A program made the translations under genes and the position numbers. The notes under the pieces were generated by a model that did no database searches, was not told the DNA's origin, and saw only the letters and a program-made list of their open reading frames with translations. This document shows, piece after piece, positions 1-11,237 of a stretch of DNA of 64,000 nt. Position 1 is the first letter of the stretch, and every line of letters begins with the position of its first letter. The DNA is from Pachypanchax playfairii (taxonomy: Eukaryota; Chordata; Actinopteri; Cyprinodontiformes; Aplocheilidae): positions 1,450,934 to 1,514,933 of the forward strand of contig SSNP01000108.1 of the NCBI GenBank assembly GCA_006937955.1, written 5' to 3'.

Positions 1-855
1 CTCCCACAGTCGAAACCACGCCTAGCATGCTGCTGGCTAAAAGCTGTAGCATAAGACATAGCAAACAGGAAGAGAGAATGTCTGCTGTTGCCATGCACAG
101 TGGGGCAGGAACATTAGCGGAACAAATCAGAGCCAGGCGGGAGGCGGAGCAAATGACCGGGCCCTTAGATGACGAGTTTTACCCACAATGCACTTGGATG
201 CAAAATCTGTGATTAACTTGTAAATTTGCGCATCATAAAGCTCAATGTGAGAGTGAAAATAAAGCCAATCATGCAGCACAACTTTTTATTCAATATTTTA
301 CACCTACTACGTCACTAAAGTCAGTCTTTCTTGTAAAGCTTTTAGCAACCATCACTCAAACCTGACTGGGCAACGCATATAAACCCTGCATGAATCGGCA
401 TTTTGCGCGGTTCTGTAATCGGAACCCAAACTCCACCCTCCGCTGAGTGGGAATTATAAAAGGGCCCGTGTTCTCGCCTGTCCTCCCCAATTTTTTTCAG
501 ATGTGGAAGAGACCTGTCTCCCACATCATACTTCTAAGCCGGGCCCCTCTGATGTCCGGGCGAGGGGCGTACCGTCCTCCCAGCCCCCCTGAAGCCCCGC
601 CCCTGGGCAGGAAACAGTATGCCTTGTTCTCATAGGCTAGTTTGTAAGCCGATCTGAGTCCAGCAAATTTGAATAATGAAAATTAATGAGTTGCAGCCTG
701 AATCCTGACGAAGCTACCCGAATCTTCACGCAGATAGATTGAAAGGTCTGTTAATCAGTGTTTCCTAACGTTTTTTAGATATAAAAGGTTTCATATTACA
801 GGTTAATACTTCAGAAGTAACCACAAAGTCATGAAATTTGTGTGAAATGGCCTCT
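1..855 (+). mobile_element. TTAA-family MITE, copy A (left part cut by window edge, interrupted by an insertion)
   Basis: This is the right-hand part of a dispersed non-autonomous element seen seven times in the window (copies A-G). It ends GGCCTCT followed by TTAA at 856-859. Intact copies begin TTAA-AGAGGCC and end GGCCTCT-TTAA, so the target duplication is TTAA and the terminal inverted repeat begins AGAGGCC. TTAA targeting is known for the piggyBac and Kolobok superfamilies. The purine-rich AGAGG terminus fits Kolobok better than piggyBac, but this is inference because no transposase is encoded. The copy is split by foreign sequence at 112-604. Confidence 0.75.
112..604. mobile_element. 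Unclassified ~493-bp insertion inside MITE copy A
   Basis: Other family copies run straight through GGGGCAGGAAACAGTAT. In copy A this is interrupted, and the 9-mer GGGCAGGAA occurs on both sides (103-111 and 605-613), as expected of a target-site duplication. The insert is GC-richer than its surroundings, has no obvious inverted repeats or poly-A tail, and carries a TATA-box-like TATAAAAGG at 455-463. A 9-bp duplication would suit Mutator-like or Merlin-like elements, or a retroposed sequence. I cannot assign it. Confidence 0.55.
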
Positions 856-859
856 TTAA

Positions 860-2347
860 TAAATTAAAAGGAAAAGAAAATCCATAAATGACTTTCTCTA
901 AAATAATAATAACAGATTTTACCTAGGATGACACAGGAACTGCTGGTGGTATCACACTCACATGCAGCCTCACAGTGATGATGTTGAGCCACTTTTAACG
1001 GAGTGAAGGTACCTTCTTCACAGCCACCACCAGCTGAAGTAGAATGTCTTCTTGGTTCATACAAAAACAACAGTCGCTCCATCTAAGCTTTTACAACTTG
1101 CAGTAAAGTTATTGGAAAAAACTAAGTAGCACCAAATGGTGTAGAATTATTTTAAAACTCTGTACACAAAGCACCACATAACAGTCAAGCTACAAAACAT
1201 TAAGGAGCTGATGACAAACTAATAAGGGCAATGTCTCATTTAAATTTTACTCCAGGGGAACAAGAGAGAAAAATGTAACAAAAAACTTTCAAAAACAAAT
1301 GCCTAGAAGGATACAATGGCTGGCTGTGGGTTTATCATCATCTGTGCTTCAGTCCCATGTGCAGTCATTAGATGCTTGGGGTTTATGGTTGACTCCATAT
1401 AGATGAGAACGGTGGAGGAGGGACTACTTTCTTTTAAATCATACAAAATGAGGGAAAGGGTCTAATGTAAAGTGATAAACATACTCTCAGCAACAGACAT
1501 TTTAGTACAATGGTAACACTTGTGTTTTTTTTGTTTTTTACAATATTTAAGGAGTGAATGTTGTAAACATTTTGGGGACTGAATTATTTAAAGATGAATA
1601 GTTTGGGACCTTTAAAACGGGTGTCTGTGACAAGGAAAAGAACAATGAATATCTTACATGTATACAGGTCTCTGAACATCCTCAGTTTGTAGAAACAGAA
1701 TTAGGTCTGACCACATCAAGGAGCTAATAGCTTTGATGAGTGAGAACAATTCTAAAGAAGATTTCTGCCATCTTTAAACAACTTTAATTTCAAGGCTTTG
1801 ATAGTGGTTCATGCTGACACTGTTTTGTGAATTTTTTCAGTCAGTGTTCAATTTGTGTCACAAAGGTATTCTGGCATACATTTTCAGATTTTCCTGCTGT
1901 AAGTGTCAAAGTCTGGAATAAACATTTTGGTATGTTGCTGCTGCTGTTACTATTTTCTAGCAAATAGAAAAAAAATAGCCATGAAATGCTAAAATGACAT
2001 CAGTGTAAAGGTTTATCAGATAGTGTTTGCATGAAACAATATGATGTGTTAAAGATTTTATTTCTTTTAAGATGCCAAGCAAAAGGTCCTTGCCTGAAAT
2101 ATGAAGTGGCTCATCCATCTTGTCAGTTTTTTTTTTAACTGAAGTTGTTCAGTCATATATCTACAACAGCTAAGATAGAAACTATTTGTTTATAACCTTT
2201 TCTGAAAATCCCACTTCAAAAGCTCTAAACTATCCATCTAAGACAGTGGATTCAGTACTTTTTTGTGAGTTGCTATCTTGTTTTTTTTTTGTTTTTCCTA
2301 CTACAATAAATCTGATTCAGTGGTTGAATCACATCTTCAGAAAGTCC
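860..2347. other. No gene seen; AT-rich unique sequence
   Basis: Short ORFs only, with no recognisable domains or splice-flanked coding blocks. It lies between MITE copies A and B, which are in inverted orientation. Confidence 0.5.
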
Positions 2348-2351
2348 TTAA

Positions 2352-2924
2352 AGAGGCCACTTCATACACATTTCAGGACTTTGTGGTTATTTCTTAAGTA
2401 TTACCCTGTAATATGAAACATTTTATATCTAAAACCATTAGGAAACACTGATTAACAGACCTTTCAATCTATCTGCGTTAAAATTTGTCTGGTTCCGTCA
2501 GGCTTCGGGCCGTACCTCGTTCATATTCATTTTTTTTAATTTGCTGTACTTAGATTAGCTAACAAACTAGCCTATGAGAGCAAAGTATACTGTTCCTGCC
2601 CCGCTGCACATGGCAACAGCAGACGTTCTCTCTTCCTGTTTGCTACGTCTTGTGCTACAGTTTTTAACCAGCAGCATGCTACGCGTGGTTTCAACTGCGG
2701 GAGATGCCGAATACTAACGAGCAAAGGAGTTGTGACAAAACAAGTACCAGCCGTTCAAACTCGGGAGAACTCGGGTTTTATCGCCACCTGCATAGTCTGA
2801 GAGATTAAAACTGAAAGAGAAGTTGTTGACCTGTTTTCACACCCACTATGAAGGTAAGAACACCTGTGGAGCTAAAATATTTAACAGAAACCTCAGCAAA
2901 ACCGTTTTTAATGGAAGGGCCTCT
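2352..2924 (-). mobile_element. TTAA-family MITE, copy B (complete)
   Basis: A full-length ~573-bp copy with AGAGGCC at the left, GGCCTCT at the right and TTAA on both sides (2348-2351, 2925-2928). It is inverted relative to copies A, C, D and E. Near its right end it carries ATGAAGGTAAGA, which looks like a start codon two codons before a splice donor. This may be a relic of the first exon of an autonomous parent (inference). Confidence 0.8.
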
Positions 2925-2928
2925 TTAA

Positions 2929-4414
2929 GTCCCACAGAAGCTCATAGCCAGTCAACCATTGCAAGTGTGCTGGAGCAGAGAAACATCTACAACATGCGGA
3001 ATAGCAGCCATCAAGAACCAGGATTGGACATCACAGATTAAACAAACCGACAAAGTTGGTCAGTCTTTTAAAACTTAGCAACATGTTAGCTACACTTAAA
3101 ATGTTTGTAGTTCAAAAGGCTTTCATGTAGTCATGTAATAAAAAGATTGAAAGTGATTACAATTCATTTCAATTCATTGTTTTTTTTAAAGAAAATGTTG
3201 TTGTGCAATACAACTTCAGGTTACTATCAAAAATGTTAAAGTGGATGCAGACATTGCAAGTTTTAACAATAGAATACATTACATGTAATGTAATTATAAC
3301 CCTCCATACTGGGTCTCATCATACACAACAACTGTAGGACATTCCCAGCAGGCTGTAAAAAATGACAGCTGGACTTATTGATATTTCAGAATGTTTCACT
3401 TTTCATCTGAGATGAAACAGTTTGTCAACACTCTGCATACTTGCTAGAAAAGTTTTGTCTCATTTTTGACTCATTATAAAGCTTTCATGCACCCTCACCA
3501 CACTCTAAACATCAGTAGTAAGGTTCTACAGCAATTGTACTACATACAATCATGATTGCACCATGCTCTGAGCTCCTATCATGCTCTTTCACACATAATG
3601 GGGAGCACACTGTTCTTTTTACACCCTAAAGATCATCTCAGTGGAGTTTTCATCTAGTGAGTGGGAGGCCATGAAGAAAGTCACTTAGATTCACCTCTAA
3701 GTAAAATGGCTTTATTTTGAGTTGTACTCATCAAAGTTTCATGATTTCTGAGCCAGCCAAAACAGCAACGATCACATCACTCCACCTAGTCTCTCTCTTT
3801 AGTGAAAGAATACATCTTTTCATGGTGTGGTAATCAGTTTCTGTCGGAGTTGTATATAAAACAGTTTTGCTCATCCTGTTAGGCCAAACCAAAAGCCACA
3901 ACCACTCAAGGGCTCTGACTGACATGCATGGCTTCACTGAGGAGAGAGATATCCTCAGAGCTCTACCCACCATCCTCCCATCCATCCACCACTGATTCCT
4001 AATCCTGTCTGTAAGCTGTTCACAGTGGGGTGTCCTGACCGCTTATGCCACCCATACTCTTAACCCCTGCCTCGAATTGTACGCTGATTTTGAGCATGAA
4101 TCATCAGTGTAGGATTATACAGAGTGAGTCATATCAGCCAAGGGATGCCCATTGCACTTTTCAAAGCAAGTGTTGGCGGAAATTTTTTCTAGTGTACACA
4201 ATGGTTGAGACAACCTTGGAGGAAACATTGTTACAGCCAAGAGCTAAAAAGACTTTTAACTTGTTTACATCTTGAGTTTTCACAAAGATGCTTAAGGATA
4301 ACAAGTTAATGTAATATTTCTGTTTGGAAACTGGACTTGAATGTACAGGCAGGGTACATGTTAGGAATATTTATTTACAATAACCAGAGAGTAGCATGGA
4401 GAAAGTTATTACGC
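2929..4414. other. No gene seen; unique AT-rich sequence
   Basis: Only short ORFs without recognisable domains. One small palindromic stretch (acattacatgtaatgtaat) lies near 3277-3296. Nothing else can be supported. Confidence 0.5.
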
Positions 4415-4488
4415 TTTAATCTGTAAAGCGCTTTGATAAACTTTGTTTGAAAAGCGCTTTATAAATAAAGTTTTGTTTGTTTGTTTGT
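4415..4488 (+). mobile_element. LINE 3' tail remnant (L2-like)
   Basis: The sequence AAAGCGCTTTATAAATAAAG followed by TTTTG(TTTG)n is the typical 3' end of teleost L2-type non-LTR retrotransposons, which end in short tandem repeats rather than poly-A. No coding part remains, so this is an extremely 5'-truncated insertion. Confidence 0.6.
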
Positions 4489-4788
4489 AGGAATGAAACA
4501 CATTACAAGATGCCATCTGACTGAGGTAGAAATACAGAGTTCTTAGTCGTTCTTAGTCACAATCAGCAATCCTAAATCCGAAAACAGTCTGACAGGCATG
4601 GGTCAGAATCATTGTAATCTTAAACTTTGATTTAGAGTTCATGATTTATTAAACTGAGTGGAGTATGGTCACAAGGATGGAAGGTAAATCAGGAGGCATC
4701 CAAACATATCCAAAATCCAATGTCCGATATCCAATAAGGGATAAACTCACTAGGACAAACTATGACAATAACTATGAACAAAGACAGT

Positions 4789-5497
4789 AGCTACGTTTAC
4801 ATGGGCACATTTAATCGGAATAAACGCCCAATCGGATAAAAAATACGTCATGTAAACATGTCAATCAGAATGTTTTGATCCGATGCAGCCTGATCAGAAT
4901 GAAATTTACTTCCGATCGAGAGGGGTGGTTTTGTCCGATCTTCATTCGGATAGACGTGCATGTATACACCCGTTCGGAAAGAAAGGGTGAAAAAAGCCCA
5001 ATGCGCACGCGTACAACTTCAGCGTGGCGTCTTTCCGCTTTCGCAGACTCAAGTAGAAAACATGGCGGGAGGTAAACAGAAGTGGTCTGCTGGTGCAGTC
5101 ATCCTGTCATCCTGCTCTCCTCTCCTGTGGTGGAGGAGCAGTAGCAATATGTATTCAGCCGCTAGCTTGGTTAATGCGACCAGTAAAAACCCAAACATAA
5201 CGGTAATCACCCGCAGAAGGTCCATATTGGGGATAACGTGAGTCAGCTCGAGCACACGATGGGGCGGGAAAGACGTGCAGAAAGGACGGAGTTTGTTTAC
5301 TTTTTTTTCTTCCCCCGGAAAGACAACTCGCTGTGCGCATGCTCAACTCATTTAACCTGATTGAGTGCTTGGTGCATGTGTACTCATGGCATGATCAGAT
5401 CATTTCAGTGAGTGTCCATGTAAACAGGGATTTGGGAATTCCGATCGACCAAGATTTTAATCAGATTGGGGAAATTTGGCGTATTGTAAACGTAGCT
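4789..5497 (+). mobile_element. Non-autonomous DNA transposon with AGCTACGTTTACAT ends, copy 1
   Basis: Its termini are inverted copies: AGCTACGTTTACATGG at the left and GTAAACGTAGCT at the right. A second copy about 97% identical by eye lies at 27099-27803. The flanks read cagt and agtg, so the duplication could be TA or a 3-bp AGT; I cannot decide. Short internal ORFs (4960-5241 +, 5049-5255 -) recur in the other copy but show no recognisable domain. PIF/Harbinger-type elements are one possibility. Confidence 0.7.
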
Positions 5498-6025
5498 AGT
5501 GGCACTGGACTGTTGAACCATGAGATCAACAACAATCTGGCACAGAGATGCAACTAGATAGAATTTATATGTGGCTGGGATTAGGTAAATGGCATGAAAC
5601 TAATTAATACAGACGAGGGGAACAGAATGAGGGCATGACTGAACTGTGAGATCAATGGCAGAGAAGAAAAATGAATATTAGGCTACGGTGGGGGAAAAGC
5701 ACAGATATAATAAGAAGAGAAGACCAACTAAAACCATGTGAAAAAATCTAACAGAAACGAAAATGATGACTACAAAGAAGGAAACACTATGACTGATGAG
5801 TAAAACTAGAAAGCTTCAAAAAAAGATATTGAGGTAAAACAAAGACAATCACCATACAGAAACCTGAAACTAACAAAAAGTTCAAGACTAATGGGGAGGA
5901 TGATGACAAAAATTCAAATAATCTGGAAACACAAAAGGGGAAATACTAACTCATAATATGACTTGATAGGAAAGGTGTGATATGGGCAAAACAGTGTTGA
6001 ACAGACCAGTTAATACTGTGAGTAG

Positions 6026-7150
6026 CAGTGGCGGCTGGTGGTTATATTTGTAGGGTGGGCTAACAGACATATATTAATATGCTGCTGTTTAGATTCCAAC
6101 AAGCCTCCACGGATGAACAGGTTGAAATAGATAAAAAACCTACTTTAAAACAACAACATGCCACTTTAAAGAGGCCCTTCCATTAAAAACGTTTTTTCTG
6201 AGGATTCCGTTGAATATTTTAGCTCCACAGGTGTTCTCTTTCAGTTTTTATCGCTTATACTATGCATGTGGCGATAACACCCGAGTTCTCCCGAGTTTGT
6301 ACTTGTTTCGTCACAACTCAATTATCAAACCGGAAGAGACTACGTGTCCTGTTGCCATGCGCAGCGGGGAAGGAAACAGTATACTTTGCTCTCATAGGCT
6401 AGTTTGTTAGCCAATCTAAGTCCAGCAAATTCACATGATGAATATTAATGAGTTGCAGCCCGAAGCCTGACGAAGCCAGCCAAATATTCATGCAGATTGA
6501 TTGAAAGGTCTGTTAATCAGTGTTTCCTAATGTGTTTTAGATATAAAATGTTTCATATTACAGGTTAATACTTCATATTACAGGTTAATACTTCAGAAAT
6601 AACCACAAGTCATAAAATTTGTGTGAAATAGCCTCTTTAACAACAAACTACCACTAAAAACCAAGCTTACACAGAGCCTAAAAATTACTTAGCATAACAC
6701 TGCACAACACTCCTTAACACAATTACATTACATGTTCAACCTATCCTTACTCATGTTAGTTGCTCTGTCCAGGCCAGACCACGCCCACAAACCAGTCATT
6801 GTCCATTGTAATTGGCTAAAGCCTGAGGCCTCGGTCTGACTCTAGGCTGAACAGAATTAGCCCCAATGAGCAGCAAATGGAGGGGGCGTGGTTAGCAGTC
6901 TGTCAATCACTCCATACCACTAACTGCACTGAATATAACAGGGGCAATTTGGGCTGTCAAAACTTTGCCCTTTGGAGAAATGTAGTGTTTTTTTTTTAGA
7001 AAGTTCGGCATCAGTTGTGTACATTTTACAAAATATGATGCTTTTTTCATTTGTGTGTAATAGATAGGTATTGAAACATTTAATTTTTTGATTTTTCTAA
7101 ACACATGGGAGGGCTTAGCCCTACTAACCCACTTATATCAGCCGCCATTG
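6026..7150. mobile_element. hAT-like non-autonomous transposon with 8-bp target duplication, holding MITE copy C
   Basis: The left end CAGTGGCGGCTGGTGG and the right end CAGCCGCCATTG (inverted CAATGGCGGCTG) form imperfect terminal repeats that continue into the subterminal GGGTGGGCTAA/TAGCCC blocks. The flanks GTGAGTAG (6018-6025) and GTGAGAAG (7151-7158) match at 7 of 8 bases. An 8-bp duplication with a CAGTGG-type end is the classic hAT signature. No transposase is seen. The TTAA MITE copy C lies inside, so this element is the older of the two. Confidence 0.8.
6170..6636 (+). mobile_element. TTAA-family MITE, copy C
   Basis: It runs from AGAGGCCC to CCTCT with TTAA on both sides (6166-6169, 6637-6640). 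It is shorter than copy B because of internal deletions, and a small direct duplication (catattacaggttaatactt) is present near 6550-6590. It is nested within the hAT-like element. Confidence 0.8.
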
Positions 7151-7379
7151 GTGAGAAGTGAAACATAACGAGACCAAAACCAAAATAAAACTTAATACCA
7201 TGGTAACAGAATGAACCTGAAAAGATAACATACGATATGGGCATAAGAAAATCAGTTGAAAGACAAAATGCAGGTAAACAGGGACAAAAAGACTCTGAGA
7301 CATGAACTAACTCAAACAGAAAACCAAAGATAATGACATCTAAAAGAAAAAAAAATATTAAGCACAACTTCATATAGAA

Positions 7380-8119
7380 TTTATAGTTTGCTGCTTTGCT
7401 GTGTCAGAGTCCTGTGTTTTGTGTATGACACGACTAATATCACTGTCTTACCCAGGATATGTTCAGATTCACTGACTGACTGTATCAAGCTCATCCTTTT
7501 CTCATTTTACCTTCTTTTTCTGCTTGTTTGATTTTAGTTTAACTTGCTGCAGAAATGTGGGATTTAACACAAACTCTGCAACGGATCTGATTGGAACCGT
7601 CTCCTGATTTTATTTCTCCTTTTGCTTCCTCCTTTAATATCACATCACCCTTTTTTTCTTCACATGGAGATGTGGTAAAATAATTTAATCAGTTCCCACT
7701 CCTGGGTTTGTGCAGCCTCACACTGCAATCCAGACTGAGTGAAAAATAAAGAGGAAGGGAAAGACTCTCCCCTCCCCTCTCTCATCACATACTGCAGCTC
7801 CTCCCTTCACCTCGCTCTTCTCCTGGTCGGCTGCCTTCCCCTGTCTCTTTTTCTCTCAGTCTCCATCCATCCCTCCTTTCCTTCCCCCTCAATTCTTTAG
7901 CCAACCTGAGGCGAGCAGCGGATACACCATCCCCATGACTGTACATGTGTGGCTCTATGTGTGAACTGCAAGTGTCAGCGTGAGCACATGTGTGGCTTTT
8001 GCAGCTGATGGGAAGGACCAGTCAAGTGCTCTGGACTAGATATCAGATCTCCGTCCTTGTGCACACTTATCCCATTTACAACATCATTCCATAATCCTTT
8101 CCCCTATAAATTGGATTTA
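7380..8119 (+). other. Non-repetitive block, possible promoter/5' UTR of a host gene
   Basis: No transposon signature is visible. The sequence is pyrimidine-rich (CCCTCCCCTCTCTC, CTCCATCCATCCCTCC), as in some teleost 5' leader exons. It ends with a TATA-like CCTATAAATT at about 8103-8112, immediately upstream of two ATGs that precede a good splice donor. This makes a promoter or leader plausible but unproven. Confidence 0.25.
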
Positions 8120-8178
8120 ATGAGGAGGCACTGTGAATGGAAACAAGCAATTTCTGGATTTGCTTCATTACTGCTCTG
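8120..8178 (+). CDS. Candidate first coding exon with signal-peptide-like sequence (gene unknown)
   Basis: An ATG at 8120 and another at 8137 each open a reading frame that runs to a strong splice donor, CTG|GTAAGG, at 8178/8179. The 8137 frame reads METSNFWICFITAL (donor phase 0). The 8120 frame reads MRRHCEWKQAISGFASLLL plus two bases (phase 2). Both are hydrophobic toward the end, as in a signal peptide, and a secreted or membrane protein would fit. I do not recognise the gene. The next exon is not securely located; 22815-22938 is phase-compatible with both frames. A chance ORF beside a chance donor is a real alternative. Confidence 0.3.
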
Positions 8179-8189
8179 GTAAGGATGGC

Positions 8190-8197
<8 letters not shown>

Positions 8198-8223
<26 letters not shown>

Positions 8224-8236
8224 GCTCTCTCTCTCT
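8198..8236 (+). repeat. (CT)n microsatellite
   Basis: About 39 bp of CT dinucleotides with a single interruption (CTCG), starting 20 bp downstream of the candidate exon donor. Confidence 0.95.
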
Positions 8237-8926
8237 ATTGCACCTTCTTACTCTTCTCTGTATAAATCTGTCTGCTTCTTCTGCACTTCCCACATGATTC
8301 AGTCTTCATAACAAACTTACGGGTGAATGCAGTACACACTATCGAACGGTGGAGCAGTCAAACGAAGCAGAGCTGTCTATTTAAAGTAGGACACGGAGAG
8401 AAGGGGGAAAGAAATGTATACGTTTTGGATGGAGAGTGGGAGTGGGGATGGGGGGGTGGAACAGAACTGTGTGCCAACATGAGCAGTCATGCTGTCAAAG
8501 GCTAGAGAGAAAAATGCTCTACTTGGGGCTTGCTATTGATCTGCAGTTATTTTCAGCTCCCATCTCTGGCAACTTTGCCCGGTTAATCTGTGAGTGTTTT
8601 CTTAGTTTGATCGTTAACAAGGTCCTGCTTTGTCATAATCAAGAGGTACATTCTGATAGGTGGGTGTGCAAAAGAGGTTTGTGTGCTCTTCTGTTGAAAG
8701 CTGTGGAAAAATACTAGCATTTATTTCTGTATATCATATGTGTGATGCAAACAAGGTGGGACTCGGTTTCCTCCATCAGATGACAGCTTGCACCTACACT
8801 TATTCTTGAGGAGGCATCATTCTCGCTTGAGCTGAGATGCCAAAAGTATTTTCTTTCTGATTTCCTGTTTCAACTCACAGAAATTGTTTTAAGGACTGAT
8901 TTGAGATAATTAACATCTAATTGGGG

Positions 8927-9020
8927 TGCTGTGGTTGAAGAAAAGAGTGTCACACTGCCATAAGAAGGGTTACTGGTTTAAACTCAGCTTCTGCCATCCT
9001 ATGTCTCACCAGGATACCAT
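8927..9020 (+). repeat. Decayed SINE/RTE-type fragment
   Basis: The run 'gctgtggttgaag...cacactgcc...gggttactggtttaaactcagc' resembles the common teleost repeat in which a 'gtgcagtggttagcac' segment is followed by a box-B-like GGTTCAAATCC. It is heavily diverged. Confidence 0.35.
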
Positions 9021-10169
9021 TTAAAAAGGGAAAATATATATTTTATAAAAATGTACTGTTTTCTTGAAATTTTGTATGATTTCAATGAATTTCCCGAGTC
9101 GATTACAAGTATTGGATTGTGGTCCCAATGTCAGGATTTTTCACTGATGGGTATCAGATTGTTAACCTGCTGTATATTGTTTAAAATAAGTTGTATTTTA
9201 TATTTAAAAAAATAGAGCAATTTAGCTGCAGCTTGCAAAGTTAGCAATTTAGACATTCGTCATGGTGCAGCTATATTTAATACCACCAGTTTAATTTAAA
9301 AATGTAAACACTTCACTCAGCTGAATGTTAATGGTAGCACAACTAAGCAAAAAGGAAACTAATGCAAGTATCGGACCGAGACTCTGTATCGACAAATACA
9401 TAATTTTAAAAGATTGGTACTGACATCAGGGACAACTCTTTAGTCAAGCACACTGTGCATTTTCTACATTTTGTATTCTTCTGAATAATAAAAACTGATA
9501 ATATCTATCATGAATTAATAAATATACTTGTATTTGTTTCCCTCCCTTTTTCTTTCTGTTGGCTAGAAGAGAGAGCAACGTTGACGTTGCTATTTTTGTC
9601 TCTTCTACATTGCTGGATTGGCTTCTTTCCTTTTATCCCCTCTGCTGTCTTGTTACTTTCTGTTCATCTTTCACTCTTGTTTTTATGAGCTCTATGGGGA
9701 GAAGAGGGATTGTTAGAGGAAACAAATGAGAGATCTTGGTATCTAAGAAAGAGGCAAAGTGATGGTGGCAGTGGTGGGGGGGCTATAACTGGTAATGGAA
9801 GCTACAGAACAAAGCAGTGAAAATTCAGCAACAATAGATTGACAGGAAGCCAGAGACAGTAGGGTGTGAGAAGCAGGGTGTTCAGCTAATACAGCTCAGA
9901 TAGAGCTTTTAGATGGCCAAACCTCTTCTGATGCTCAGGCTTTTGGCTGCAGGTCAGTTTACACACACATCCAGACTTCCTCAGAGTGGTGGTGGTGGGG
10001 GGTGCTATAGATTACTCCAGGACTTGCGCTTTGCACCCTAACTGGGTGCATTTCCTGCAAGCGGCATCAATATTTATCACATTTTCCTGTTCAGAGGAGA
10101 AACAGCAATAACACCGAGAGATAGGGGAAAAAAATAAAGAGGTAAATCAAATTACCCCACCTGGAGTAG

Positions 10170-10295
10170 ACCCTCTGCTACGGTTTCATTTATAATTGCT
10201 TCCCAGCACTTAGCCAATTTAGGCTGATATTCTGCATATTAAAATACAGGTGCAGCAGAGAGAGTAATGTTTACAGTGGTTGTACCCAGGAGCTG
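10170..10295. promoter_or_regulatory. Possible conserved non-coding block 1
   Basis: A non-repetitive stretch with TTTATAATTGC, CCAATTTAGG and an octamer/POU-like TGCATATTAAAA. This texture is typical of developmental enhancers. No conservation data are available here, so the call is speculative. Confidence 0.15.
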
Positions 10296-10829
10296 GAGAT
10301 GTATCTGCAATGGAAATGACAAATCAATATAAAATGTGTAGGCAGGTACTTTTCTGTGCGAAATGGTTTTGTCAAATCAATGAATCATGTGTGCATAAGA
10401 GTTAGAATATCTTATTGCTGGATCGGAATGCTTTTTTTCTAGTTTTTAAATAGATCTACATTTAATTTTATTGCAAGTTTTTTCATGTTTGTTTGATGAA
10501 AATTTAAAAAGTATATAAAAGATATCCTCCAATGCATCTCTCTTATATCTGATGCTGACTCATCTTTTAAGTCAGATTTATTCTGCTAATTGGTAGTGGT
10601 TTATTCATTTTAACCAACACCTTCCATTCACACGTGCACATGGAAGGACACCATTTGGCTAGCAGGAATCTCATTTACCACTCAGCTGCAGTAAAAGCTT
10701 GTGCTTGCAGTAAATGACTTGCATCCAAGAGTGACTCACTTGCCCCTGAATGCCTCTCCTCCCACAGCTAAGCAGCACTGATACCACCCATCACCAAATG
10801 AAAAATTACCAACTTATTTTTCCTCAACT

Positions 10830-11010
10830 TCTAAGGCAGCTATTCCCAAGGCTATTATGGCGAATAATGGTTATTACCAATGTGGCTTCATAATTTACTG
10901 TGATGCATGAAATGAAGTTGGCAAATTAGTTACAGCAATTGAAAGCTAATAGGGTCCATAGTGATGTGGTGCTGTCAGAAAGGTCTGAGAATTTGAGCTT
11001 CTCATCTCAG
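10830..11010. promoter_or_regulatory. Possible conserved non-coding block 2
   Basis: Non-repetitive sequence rich in homeodomain-like AAT motifs (GGCGAATAATGG, CATAATTTACTG, AATTAGTTACAGCAATTG, AAAGCTAATAG). This is a texture-only call. Confidence 0.15.
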
Positions 11011-11237
11011 TTTACTTTTGGCTTGACACAATTTGACAAAAGCATCATAAAAAAAAAAAAAAGAATAACAAAATGCCTCTAGAGCCTGTTCTCTGAAACT
11101 GAATTTCCAGTGATCTATTATTTCCTGAACTTCAGTCAAAACCTTTTTTTTTCAAGATTTTAGCTTTAAATGCAAAACTCAAGCCGTGATGACAACTCGT
11201 TTACCCCATGATCTGTATAATTGCAAAAATTCCATTA

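Larger units (their letters stand above)
4540..7375. repeat. A-rich degenerate host repeat, interrupted by two DNA transposons
   Basis: Purine-rich, CA/GAAC-rich degenerate sequence (many variants of aacagaatgaacc, aaaactaa) occupies 4540-4788, 5498-6017 and 7159-7375. Similar sequence appears at 52040-52680. It resembles anonymous interspersed spacer repeats common in teleosts. It was the target of the elements at 4789-5497 and 6026-7150. The family assignment is uncertain. Confidence 0.35.
8240..11237. other. No gene seen; mostly unique AT-rich sequence
   Basis: Possibly an intron if the exon at 8120-8178 is real. It contains a SINE/RTE-like scrap (8927-9020) and two AATTA-rich blocks listed separately. 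Otherwise only short random ORFs are seen. Confidence 0.45.

Noticed and set aside
7080..7373. 97-codon hydrophobic minus-strand ORF
   Set aside because: It straddles the right border of the hAT-like element and A-rich repeat; the hydrophobicity comes from T-rich codons.
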